From Siphonodentalium dalli (Eukaryota > Mollusca > Scaphopoda > Gadilida > Siphonodentaliidae): a DNA stretch of 64,000 nucleotides. This document shows, piece after piece, positions 1-11,690 of the stretch; within the stretch, counting starts at the first letter, position 1; every line of letters starts with the position of its first letter. The translations under genes and the position numbers were made by a program. The notes under the pieces are model-generated. The model worked only from the letters and a program-made list of their open reading frames with translations. It was not told where the DNA came from and searched no databases. Location: positions 152,328,875 to 152,392,874 of the forward strand of contig CP136062.1 of the NCBI GenBank assembly GCA_032622095.1. Reading direction: 5' to 3'.

Positions 1-909
1 GGTTAACACGAAGTTGTTCGGGCGCTGTTACGAGCAACCATATGGAACGTTCCTAGAGATCTGATCACCGCAAAAGGATATCTCATTTCAACGCATGTAA
101 GGTAGATAACATGTGTTTTTCGTGAAGTTTCTTTTAAATTGTTTGGTGGGTTGAAACGTAACATACTTCGTCTGTTATTCGTCGATTCGAGCATGAAAAC
201 TGTTTGTGAACTCGCGGGCTTGCACAACTAAATTCACCACCTGATGGTTCCCAGATGGTGGAGATGGTGATGTATTCCCATTGGAAACCTCGATTATGCA
301 TTGTCGGATATGGAGAAACTAATCTCAGTGAGAGCTTTCCGTTGAATGGCAACAAGCCATATTTCCGACTATATCCTGAAAATTACCCATAATTCTGCTG
401 TGGTTAAGGAGTCGATTATTTAGGGCCTTACTGTATATGTACTGAAAGAACATTTCGCAAACATCACTAGTTAAATGTATGCTAATTTATCATGCAAATT
501 ATCTCATACACGTCTTGTATTGTAAAAGTGTGGAATATAAATATATATGACACTGATAGGTGCTACTGCATACTTCAGTCAAATAACCTCATCCAGCAAC
601 CAGGTAATGGACTTACATATGTTAAAGTGATGTGATGGTGATCAAATAGACAAGGAGAATACTTTTGTTCAAATTTGTAATTTTTTACAAATAGTATATC
701 CAAATTGACACACCTTCACCGATAGATCCGTCGCGAATATTTATAATTGAGCGTAGTTCTGACGATGTTTCCTATAGAGCGGTACGGTCGATTTGCTTAA
801 AATTGTCGGGGATGTTAGTAGAATGTTACATTCCTCTAGTTGTCATAGCGCCTGAATACTAACTTGTCAGTTTCACGCACCAGAACTAGTCCATAATATG
901 TCTTTAATG
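1..909. other. No gene or repeat recognised
   Basis: This stretch is AT-rich and has only short open frames (up to 74 codons, two overlapping on the minus strand) with no recognisable motif. I see no tRNA, hairpin or tandem repeat. Confidence 0.6.
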
Positions 910-2390
910 TAGTGTTGTTCCTACTCTTGGTTGATTCAGGCCAGTTGTGCCAAGTGAAATGGCCATTTAACAATCTGTAACATCGTTAAATGCAATTGCA
1001 GATGTTTATCTGCATTTTGTTCTGTGATTATCCAATATAGGTGTGGGTTGTCAAAGGTTGTTAATACTGATTCGCCGTCTACTATGCACTTACATCAAAA
1101 GGCCATAGAATATAAAAACAACCATTGATCAACGGTTATTGTACCATTGCATGATATAAACGCAACACACCCACATTAACACTAAACACAGAAACAAATG
1201 GCAAAATCGAAGAATATGTACGTTGGTTTAAACATGTATTGGCAAATGCTAAACGTATCTAGAAAATAGTTTAAAAATAACTTAGAAACGCCTCTCTCCC
1301 ACATAAAATTTAAACACAAATTTACATACATATGCCTGAACATTAAGATTAAGGCGAAAGAACAATAAGGCGTGTGCATATTCAAATTATGAATGTTTAA
1401 TCAAGAATGGTTGGTGTGTGATCATATATGAATAAGGAGTTTCTACGAAACGTGATTACATGTCGAATGGAGAAACTAGATTTAAGCTGGCTATATCGCT
1501 TGTGTTAATTTTGATATTAGTGGGTATTCATTCTGAACGTTCAATACAGAACTGTGTAACGAGCATGCATTAGTTGTATGACAATCAAACTCTTGAGAGT
1601 TCTGGTTTATTTAAACAACCATGTGATCACATTATATGATACATCTGATCACCCCAGCTGATATTATAATCCAGCTGTAATCTTAAACGGACATGGATCA
1701 TTGGAGTTCCAAATTTGGTCTACGTAATTTGCAAGTAGGTATAAGATAGGTTGACAAATACACGAAATATTGATATACCGGCTTCATTGTTTATGACTTC
1801 AACGCGTCTTTTTGTGACATATAATGCACGCATAAAAATAGTTATCTATCAACCTATTTAGATACCTGGACAAATTCCAAAAGTTAGGCGTAATTTGGAA
1901 CACAAACCGCCATGTGGCTTTGAGCTTTGCACAACTTTAAACACATGATGCTATTTTCTAATAAAGGGACGTCGCAAAATCTTCATATTTATATGTACGC
2001 CAATTTCCTGTGGCATAGGCATGGATTCAATCATTGAGGTTTCGACCAGCGTTCGATAACACCAGCATAGCAACCAAGGTCATGTGCTAATACCCTTGCA
2101 TTGGAGTATTAGTTAATGTAATCTTGACTTTATTCTTGTTTGAGTCCGGCCATGTATGCCCAGGGGGAATGGGTATTTAACTAACTGTAACATCGTTAAA
2201 TGCAGTTTTCAGATGTTATCGTCTTTTGATCTGTGATTCTACTAATCCATTATAGCGAGGTGTGGATTTTTAAAGGTTGTTAATTCTGAAGTAATTGGCC
2301 CTCTACTATACTCTCACATCAAAAGGCGAGAGAGCATAAAACAACCATTGATCGACGAAGATTGTGCCATTATATGTGCCTCAACTCACC
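910..2390. repeat. Diverged direct duplication (about 1.2 kb period)
   Basis: About 910-1,150 and 2,115-2,390 are related in the same orientation. Shared landmarks in the same order are ctgtaacatcgttaaatgca, a cagatgtt.atc stretch, ggttgttaat, cacatcaaaaggc and acaaccattgatc. The copies differ by many substitutions and small indels, so the duplication is old. The sequence between them (about 1,150-2,115) has no recognisable gene. The unit could be a dispersed repeat present twice rather than a tandem duplication. Confidence 0.6.
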
Positions 2391-2555
2391 ATCAGCAACA
2401 TCTATTCAAAAAAGCTACCAGATCGAACATTTTGTACTCTTGTGGTCGGTTTTGGTGCACTAGGTCAGCTAAACAAAATTGTTCGTTTCTCATGTAATGT
2501 TTCATCCACAGAAAACAAACATGTGCCTTTTACATATTTTTGACGTGCCATAAAT

Positions 2556-3080
2556 AGAGGATCTACAACGAGTGCCCATTTTATAGCAAAATTTACAAAA
2601 CGAGTCCGGTAATTTAGGTCTGGACGAGGTCCATACCTAATTTACAGGACGAGTTTTGTAAATTCCGATATAAACTCTGGACAAGTTATAGATTATATTT
2701 ATTACATGATCTAAAACCTTGATAAAACATATTTAAATCAACAAATGGGACGTGAAACTAACATCGGCATGCGAAGACGTTTCACGTAACTATGCGTTTT
2801 TTGCCCGCGTAAAGAAATAGTCCTAGATAAATAAAGACTTTGACGTAAATTCAATGAAATAACTTTTAAAACTCTTCATTCATTAGAGTTTGTTGCAAAA
2901 AATATTGGAAGCCATAGTATTTTGAGACATAGCGTACGAAATATAAACAGACGACAAACTGGAAGTCAAAGGTCACCTGACACTATTTCCTGTTATCCAA
3001 CGAACGTCTCATATCACAATTTATAGACTGGACTTATTGAATGGAATAAGGGTAGGATCATGTAATAAATATAAATTATA
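2556..3080. mobile_element. Foldback/MITE family 'tagaggatctacaac', copy 1
   Basis: The left part is an imperfect palindrome of about 130 bp. The arm that begins tagaggatctacaacgag and includes tttacaaaacgagtcc folds on ggacgagttttgtaaa and the following bases. A body of about 370 bp follows, with landmarks caacaaatgggacgtg, tagataaataaagactttg and cattagagtttgttg. The sequence tttattacatgat just after the palindrome recurs inverted (atcatgtaataaa, about 3,058) at the right edge, suggesting an inverted terminal structure. No coding capacity is seen, so it would be non-autonomous. Related copies lie near 32.7, 39.4 and 44.4 kb. The superfamily is not identified. Confidence 0.65.
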
Positions 3081-3099
3081 ACACCGCCCATCACAAGCA

Positions 3100-3480
3100 C
3101 ACAGCCTCCTCTCATATTTAACTTATTTCAAAAACACAAATAAGCCCATATCTGGATTATTTGAATATGAATAACGTTCTATATGAACATAAATCGACTT
3201 TTTATGCTCTTCATAATGTGTTTTCATTGTGGCCCGCGCCATAAAACTGAACAATGGGTATAAGTCCACTGTGAGATTATTTCAGATCAAATATGTCCAA
3301 CGTGACAACATAATTCCGCGCAAATAGGTTCATAATCACCTTTGATATTCACATAAGTTCATATTGGACTATTTGATATATTCTAAAATAAGGTAACATA
3401 TATATTATTCCGTTTTATGGAGGGGGCCACAGTGAAATGAGTGTATATCTGGTAAGTCGTGAGTTGGTGACTTGTCCGCC
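3100..3480. repeat. Dispersed repeat 'ataggttcatattgg', copy 1
   Basis: This AT-rich repeat has the recurring phrases aaataagcccatat, aataggttcata, attcacataagttcatattg and a gtggcccgcgcc motif. The same phrases recur near 4.4, 6.4, 43.4 and 45.9 kb, with strong divergence. Ends are not sharply defined and no open frame is meaningful. Confidence 0.5.
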
Positions 3481-3884
3481 CATGACGAACTTATAACGTT
3501 ATTATGAGTTGATAATGGCACAAAAACACTTTCATTTTCAGTTCGTTGTGAACTTAAAATGAAGTGAGTCTACGCCGATTATGAACCTAAAACAAGTCCT
3601 AGTATAAGCCGATAACGTGATGAGTTTCGAAGCACAGACTGAATATGAACCTATGTGAATATAGAGGTCCAGTATGAGACTATTTACAGGATATGTTGCA
3701 GCACAACCACGTTCAATAACGCTCGATGACCGGTGGTCAATTAGATCAGATGTTAAGATGGAATTATACAGATGAAGTGTCCATGCCTTCGTGAGTAGTA
3801 ATGTATCCACACAAAACTATCACAATTTGTGGATTTGAAATTACTCGTAAGTGTCATGACCAACAAGCTGAGTCAGTATAAAGC
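3481..3884. other. No gene recognised
   Basis: A 90-codon open frame on the minus strand (3,538-3,810) has no recognisable motif. Parts resemble the neighbouring dispersed repeat (gaacctatgtgaatat, about 3,645). Nothing else is supported. Confidence 0.5.
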
Positions 3885-4030
3885 CATATGGTGGTCTTGG
3901 CTCCAAATACACATTATAATATTCCGCTTTTGAACTTCTCCCGGTATCAATATAGATCGATAAATACACCTCCTTTCTATGAGCATTACATATTGGCGAA
4001 AAGACGCATTAAAGTCATAACGCGACGTGC
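3885..4030. repeat. Dispersed repeat shared with 52.4 kb
   Basis: About 140 bp here matches 52,372-52,500 in the same orientation. Shared phrases are ctccaaatacac/ctccaaaatacacc, ttgaactt.tcccggtatc, gatcgataaa, ctttctatgagca and cgca(t/c)t.aagtcata. A 63-codon open frame that overlaps it (3,888-4,079) is therefore most likely repeat sequence. The next 360 bp to about 4,390 hold nothing I recognise. Confidence 0.6.
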
Positions 4031-4389
4031 ATCGGATGAGAAAAGAGAGTTCGGTGCACGTCTATTCCTGATATGGTAGAAATAAAGAGCGTTTGTTTTC
4101 ACTTATGTGCGATAATTTGAAAATAGCTGGAAATGGGCTTTGACCATGGAAAATATCTTACGTAGCTTAGGTAGATAGATGGATATATACTTTATTGCGC
4201 AATCGCTATACGGATACAGGATATGGCAAAGAAAGAAAGCATATCTTCTAATTGTCAACATGACATGTACCTCCTTCCAAATTACGTACATTAGCCACAA
4301 TTTGGAAGCTCGAAAGAGCCATCTCCGTTGAAGTGTATTTGCTGAGTTAATGATAACATATTATACATATTTGATATTTAGAAATACGT

Positions 4390-4637
4390 GTACCTACTCA
4401 ACATATCCTCATGGAAATAGGTTCATATCTGGTTTAAATATTCACATAGGTTCATATTTGGCTTATTGTTTTAAGAATTAAGCACATATTGAGCGTATAT
4501 CCGTTATTTCGTTGAATAGCGCGGGCCGCAGTGAAAACATCATAAAGAGCGTGAATCTCGTTAGTCGTGTCGATAAAAAAGTGGATTAAATAATGCAAAT
4601 ATGACCTGATTTCATATTGAAATAAGCACTATACGCA
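4390..4637. repeat. Dispersed repeat 'ataggttcatattgg', copy 2
   Basis: It contains caacatatcctcatgg, aaataggttcatatctgg, attcacataggttcatattt, a gcgggccgcagtgaaaac motif and cataaagagcgtgaatctcg. The copy at 6,395-6,745 keeps the same order. Confidence 0.55.
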
Positions 4638-5180
4638 GGGGGGGGGGGGGTGAAATTTTTGTTCCCGGCACGTATGCCGGGGTGGGTGGGTGGTCAAAGC
4701 CATCAACAAGCAATTTTGTCCGCAACTAAAATGTTTTTTTCCTGCTTGTAGTGTTTTGGCAATGAGTTGGGCTTCAAAACCACTTTGAATGAGAGAAATA
4801 GTGTAATTCTAACTGGTAAACTGACTGCAGGCAGTTATCGTGTTGTATTTTGTTGCAAATTTTGAAATCCAAGATGGCCGCTGGCAGCCATGTTTTTTTG
4901 GCCGAATGACCTCAAAATGACTCATTCCTATTTACATGTCCATGTTAACATCCATGATAAATAGTATGCACAGAAATTCATATACAGCTGTTTACAGTGA
5001 ATTCCCCCCCGCCAATCTCTGTTTTAGTGTTAAAGGGGGGGGTGTAAAAAAATGGTCGGAAAAAACTGCCAAAAATGGAAAACAATTTGGCGGTGGGTGT
5101 GGGTGGGTACAAAAAATGATCGAAAGGGAAAAAATGCCATACGTGCCTGAATATTTTTTTCCGACCCCCCCTCCTGCTAT
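4638..5180. mobile_element. Element with G-run terminal inverted repeats
   Basis: The left end is a run of 12 or more G followed by tgaaatttttgttcccggca and cgtatgcc. The right end, ggcatacgtgcctg-like (about 5,138-5,178), runs through a T-rich stretch to gacccccc, and is the inverted counterpart. An internal run near 5,030 (ggggggggtgtaaaaaa) repeats the motif. The interior includes tccaagatggccgctggcag, a phrase I associate with dispersed repeats of marine invertebrates. A related fragment lies at 33,530-33,650. Two antiparallel ORFs of about 110 codons over the right half are by-products of the low-complexity ends. Superfamily unknown. Confidence 0.5.
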
Positions 5181-6394
5181 ACGGGCTAGGTTTGAAGGCT
5201 GCGTTTTAATCCCATATGAAGCGTATTTTTTCAAATACGCTCTATATGGGCTTAAAATGCGACATACAAAATAAGCCCGTATTGTGCATCTTTTCACGAG
5301 AACAGGTTGAACTACTACCATACAAATATAATTTTGACTATTTACTGTTTATCTGGCCTTACGTATATTATGATTGTACTCAATCCCTTGTTAACATAGT
5401 GTACTCACAGTCAGTGTACTCAACCTCTAACTACCTCTCTAATCGAAGTAATCTGGATTCTTAACATTAAATTGGCTACCACACATTTTCTCCAAATCAT
5501 TTACACGAGGCACATGAATTCAAAGGAATTCCAGCCATTGAATACATAGTATTGTATACCTCTAGTGGAATACAAGCCGGAACTATTTGTGTTGACATTG
5601 TCGCCAAGAAAGATGACGTGCATTACGTCAAAGATCCGCTTCGGATGATACCCCGATCACCAATGGTTATTAATCAGACTTAAATCACAACAAAGGTCCG
5701 CTTCTGGTGATACCCCGATCATTAGTGGTTATTCATCACAACACAGGTAGCTTTAGTTTCAGTGAAGGTGATACTCATTGACTGAACTTATATGATACAA
5801 TGGTGTAGAATAAATACAAAACAAAACTTGCATCGTAATCTAGAATCTTTTATTGAACTCGTTGCGGACGGCGGGTAGTTACATTTCGCTCCCGATACGC
5901 TCTCGCGAAATATATCTTTGCTCCATCCCCAACTCATTCCATAAAAAGTTATCCATTGAGATGCGCGTTGTGTTCTGTCTATCCATAGGATTTATACCAA
6001 CGTCTGTCCGTAATTCATCAGTAAAGGACAATAGGTGATATCGATGCTTCCTAATTGGCAGTTCGGCTTAGAATATAAAGCAATCGCGCACAGCCACGAC
6101 TAACTGGAGTTCCTGGTTTATAGCACGTCAGACGGATCAAGTCTAAAGATGTATTCGTAGTCCCAGATATCTAGTTACCGGCTACATCATACCACATATA
6201 ATTCATCAGCGTTTTCCGCGTTATTCTGAAGAAAACAACGTTACAAACAAATATTTAACTAGATCTGTAAATACTGTAATAGATAAATAAATACCAAAAA
6301 ATGTCATTCTGTTATTCAAATAAATCATAAATAATGTTTCGGGTCCCCCTAAAACACCGAGATATGATATAATTCATTATCAAACACAATAATG
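5181..6394. other. No gene; short hairpin and 62-bp duplication
   Basis: A hairpin lies at about 5,211-5,250 (arms agcgtatt/aatacgct, extended by cccatatg/ctatatggg). A 62-bp unit is repeated twice at about 5,633-5,750 (tccgcttc.g.tgataccccg). Open frames of 61 and 82 codons show no motif. Confidence 0.55.
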
Positions 6395-6745
6395 TCTCTC
6401 GTTAACATATCCTCGAGGAAATATGTTCATAGTGGACCTTAATATTCACATAGCTTCATATTGGATTTATTGGATCGAATATAAGCCCATAGTGAGCTTA
6501 TACCAGTTGAAAGGCGCGGCCGCAGTGGAAACACATTATAAAGAGCATGCATCTGGTTAGGTGTGTCGATGAAAAAAGGTGGAATAAATAATGCTAAAAG
6601 GGCTTATTTCGTATGGAAATTGTCCCATATTGGGCTGTTTTAAAAATCGAGTTTATGTTCATATAGAGCGTAATTCAGTTTCAAATGATACCGATATGTG
6701 CTTATTTGTGTTTTAAAATACGCTCAATATGAGTTTATATTCAGA
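6395..6745. repeat. Dispersed repeat 'ataggttcatattgg', copy 3
   Basis: Phrases match the 4.4-kb copy in order: taacatatcctcgagg, aatattcacatagcttcata, ggcgcggccgcagtgg, cattataaagagcatgcatc and ggcttatttcg. It lies about 130 bp left of the 57-bp satellite. Confidence 0.55.
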
Positions 6746-6872
6746 AGAACTGGCTGCTTTCTTATATAGATTCTCGTAATATGTTATGATATGCAGTACA
6801 ATAAAAGTTAATTCGACTTCGCATTAAAATTAAATAAAAAAGAAATAAGCATAGAACATTGAGAACATGTAC

Positions 6873-9205
6873 GTAATAAGTTATCAGATTGTTGGATATA
6901 TATACCCTCATTCCAATCCTAATCATACCGTAATGAGTTATCAGATTGTTGGATATATATACCCTCATTCCAATCCTAATCATACCGTAATGAGTTATCA
7001 GATTGCTGGATATATATACCCTCAGTCCAGTCCTAATCATACCGTAATGAGTTATCAGATTGATTGGATATATATACCCTCAGTCCAGTCCTAATCATAC
7101 CGTAATGAGTTATCAGATTGTTGGATATATATACCCTCAGTCCAGTCCTAATCATACCGTAATGAGTTATCAGATTGATTGGATATATATACCCTCAGTC
7201 CAGTCCTAATCATACCGTAATGAGTTATCAGATTGCTGGATATATATACCCTCAGTCCAGTCCTAATCATACCGTAATGAGTTATCAGATTGATTGGATA
7301 TATATACCCTCAGTCCAGTCCTAATCATACCGTAATGAGTTATCAGATTGTTGGATATATATACCCTCAGTCCAGTCCTAATCATACCGTAATGAGTTAT
7401 CAGATTGTTGGATATATATACCCTCATTCCAGTCCTAATCATACCGTAATGAGTTATCAGAATGTTGGATATATATACCCTCAGTCCAGTCCTAATCATA
7501 CCGTAATGAGTTATCAGATTGTTGGATATATATACCCTCAGTCCAGTCCTAATCATACCGTAATGAGTTATCAGATTGATTGGATATATATACCCTCAGT
7601 CCAGTCCTAATCATACCGTAATGAGTTATCAGATTGTTGGATATATATACCCTCATTCCAATCCTAATCATACCGTAATGAGTTATCAGATTGTTGGATA
7701 TATATACCCTCAGTCCAGTCCTAATCATACCGTAATGAGTTATCAGATTGTTGGATATATATACCCTCATTCCAATCCTAATCATACCGTAATGAGTTAT
7801 CAGATTGTTGGATATATATACCCTCAGTCCAGTCCTAATCATACCGTAATGAGTTATCAGATTGTTGGATATATATACCCTCAGTCCAGTCCTAATCATA
7901 CCGTAATGAGTTATCAGATTGTTGGATATATATACCCTCATTCCAATCCTAATCATACCGTAATGAGTTATCAGATTGTTGGATATATACACCCTCAGTC
8001 CAGTCCTAATCATACCGTAATGAGTTATCAGATTGTTGGATATATATACCCTCAGTCCAGTCCTAATCATACCGTAATGAGTTATCAGATTGTTGGATAT
8101 ATATACCCTCAGTCCAGTCCTAATCATACCGTAATGAGTTATCAGATTGTTGGATATATATACCCTCATTCCAGTCCTAATCATACCGTAATGAGTTATC
8201 AGATTGTTGGATATATACACCCTCAGTCCAGTCCTAATCATACCGTAATGAGTTATCAGATTGATTGGATATATATACCCTCAGTCCAGTCCTAATCATA
8301 CCGTAATGAGTTATCAGATTGTTGGATATATATATACCCTCAGTCCAGTCCTAATCATACCGTAATGAGTTATCAGATTGTTGGATATATATACCCTCAG
8401 TCCAGTCCTAATCATACCGTAATGAGTTATCAGTTTGTTGGATATATATACCCTCATTCCAGTCCTAATCATACCGTAATGAGTTATCAGATTGTTGGAT
8501 ATATATACCCTCATTCCAGTCCTAATCATACCGTAATGAGTTATCAGATTGTTGGATATATATACCCTCATTCCAGTCCTAATCATACCGTAATGAGTTA
8601 ACAGATTGTTGGATATATATACCCTCATTCCAGTCCTAATCATACCGTAACGAGTTATCAGATTGTTGGATATATATACCCTCAGTCCAGTCCTAATCAT
8701 ACCGTAATGAGTTATCAGATTGTTGGATATATTTACCCTCATTCCAGTCCTAATCATACCGTAATGAGTTATCAGATTGTTGGATATATATACCCTCATT
8801 CCAGTCCTAATCATACCGTAATGAGTTATCAGATTGTTGGATATATATACCCTCATTCCAGTCCTAATCATACCGTAATGAGTTATCAGATTGATTGGAT
8901 ATATATACCCTCATTCCAGTCCTAATCATACCGTAATGAGTTATCAGATTGTTGGATATATATACACTCATTCCAGTCCTAATCATACCGTAATGAGTTA
9001 TCAGATTGTTGGATATATATACCCTCATTCCAGTCCTAATCATACCGTAATGAGTTATCAGATTGTTGGATATATATACCCTCATTCCAGTCCTAATCAT
9101 ACCGTAATGAGTTATCAGATTGTTGGATATATATACCCTCATTCCAGTCCTAATCATACCGTAATGAGTTATCATATTGTTGGATATATATACCCTCATT
9201 CCAGT
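6873..9205. repeat. Class A block of the satellite, with 58-bp units
   Basis: About 40 monomers carry the gagttatcagattgttgg junction. Six units have an extra base (cagattgattgg) at 7,061, 7,176, 7,291, 7,577, 8,262 and 8,892. They look like hybrids of a class A left half and a class B right half (gttgattgg). Diversity is mainly cagtccagtc against cattccagtc or cattccaatc. One unit near 8,600 reads gagttaacag, giving a stop in the plus frame. The frame shifts and this stop argue against coding. Confidence 0.9.
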
Positions 9206-10845
9206 CGTAATCATACTGTAATAAGACGTGGGTTGATTGGATATATATACCCTCATTCCAATATTAATCATACCGTAATAAGACGTGGGTTGATTGGATA
9301 TATATACCCTCATTCCAGTCCTAATCATACCGTAATAAGACGTGGGTTGATTGGATATATATACCCTCATTCCAATACTAATCATACCGTAATAAGACGT
9401 GGGTTGATTGGATATATATACCCTCATTCCAGTCCTAATCATACCGTAATAAGACGTGGGTTGATTGGATATATATACCCTCATTCCAGTCCTAATCATA
9501 CCGTAATAAGACGTGGGTTGATTGGATATATATACCCTCATTCCAGTCGTAATCATACCGTAATAAGACGTGGGTTGATTGGATATATATACCCTCATTC
9601 CAGTCATAATCATACCGTAACAAGGCGTGGGTTGATTGGATATATATACCCTCATTCCAATCCTAATCATACTGTAATAAGACGTGGGTTGATTGGATAT
9701 ATATACCCTCATTCCAATCGTAATCATACTGTAATAAGACGTGGATTGATTGGATATATATACCCTCATTCCAGTCGTAACCATACCGTAATAAGACGTG
9801 GGTTGATTGGATATATATACCCTCATTCCAATCGTAATCATACTGTAATAAGACGTGGGTTGATTGGATATATATACCCTCATTCCAGTCGTAATCATAC
9901 CGTAATAAGACGTGGGTTGATTGGATATATATACCCTCATTCCAATCCTAATCATACCATATTAAGACGTGGATTGATTGGATATATATACCCTCATTCC
10001 AATCCTAATCATACCATATTAAGACGTGGATTGATTGGATATATATACCCTCATTCCAATCGTAATCATACTGTAATAAGACGTGGGTTGATTGGATATA
10101 TATACCCTCATTCCAATCCTAATCATACTGTAATAAGAGGTGGGTTGATTGGATATGTATACCCTCATTCCAGTCTTAATCATACCGTAATAAGACGTGG
10201 GTTGATTGGATATATACACCCTCATTCCAGTCGTAATCATACCGTAATAAGACGTGGGTTGATTGGATATATATACCCTCATTCCAGTCGTAATCATACC
10301 ATAATAAGACGTGGGTTGATTGGATATATATACCCTCATTCCAATCGTAATCATACCGTAATAAGACGTGGATTGATTGGATATATATACCCTCATTCTA
10401 ATCCTAATCATACCGTAATAAGACGTGGATTGATTGGATATATATACCCTCATTCCAGTCGTAATCCTACCGTAATAAGACTTGGATTGACTGGATATAT
10501 ATACCCTCATTCTAGTCGTAATCATACCGTAATAAGACGTGGGTTGATTGGATATATATACCCTCATTCCAGTTCTAATCATACCATATTAAGACGTGGA
10601 TTGATTGGATATATATACCCTCATTCCAGTCCTAATCATACCATCTTAAGACGTGGGTTGATTGGATATATATACCCTCATTCCAGTCCTAATCATACCA
10701 TATTAAGACGTGGATTGATTGGATATATATACCCTCATTCCAGTCGTAATCATACCGTAATAAGACGTGGGTTGATTGGATATATATACCCTCATTCCAG
10801 TCCTAATCATACCATATTAAGACGTGGGTTGATTGAATATATATA

Positions 10846-11690
10846 CCCTCATTCCAGTCGTAATCATACCGTAATAAGACGTGGGTTGATTGGATATATA
10901 TACCCTCATTCCAGTCCTAATCATACCATATTAAGACGTGGATTGATTGGATATATATACCCTCATTCCAGTCCTAATCATAACATATTAAGACGTGGGT
11001 TGATTGGACATATACACCCTCATTCCAGTCCTAATCATACCATATTAAGACGTGGATTGATTGGATATATATACCCTCATTCCATTCCTAATCATACCAT
11101 CTTAAGACGTGGGTTGATTGGACATATACACCCTCATTCCAGTCCTAATCATACCATATTAAGACGTGGATTGATTGGATATATATACCCTTATTCCAGT
11201 CCTAATCATACCGTAATAAGACGTGGGTTAATTGGATATATATACCCTCATTCCAGTCGTAATCATACCGTAATAAGACGTGGATTGATTGGATATATAT
11301 ACCCTCATTCCAGTCGTAATCATACCATATTAAGACGTGGATTGATTGGATATCTATACCCTCATTCCAGTCCTAATCATACCATATTAAGACGTGGATT
11401 GATTGGATATATATACCCTCATTCCAGTCCTAATCATACCATCTTAAGACGTGGGTTGATTGGACATATACACCCTCATTTCAGTCCTAATCATACCATA
11501 TTAAGATGTGGATTGATTGGATATATATACCCTCATTCCAGTCCTAATCATACCATCTTAAGACGTGGGTTGATTGGACATATACACCCTCATTCCAGTC
11601 CTAATCATACCATATTAAGACGTGGATTGATTGGATATATATACCCTTATTCCAGTCCTAATCATACCGTAATAAGACGTGGGTTGCTTG
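10846..11690. repeat. Satellite sub-block with ggacatatacaccc monomers, copy 1
   Basis: This run of about 15 monomers includes four with ggacatatacaccc in place of ggatatatataccc, a ccattcctaat variant and a ttgcttgg variant. The same ordered set recurs at 23,550-24,394. The offset is 12,704 bp at both ends tested, equal to 223 monomers minus 7. The 7-bp deficit is the sum of the known +2, +2 and -11 indels between them. Confidence 0.85.

Noticed and set aside
4936..5321. Antiparallel 110-codon frames near 5 kb
   Set aside because: They mirror each other over G/C-run and A/T-run sequence of a transposable element with inverted ends.
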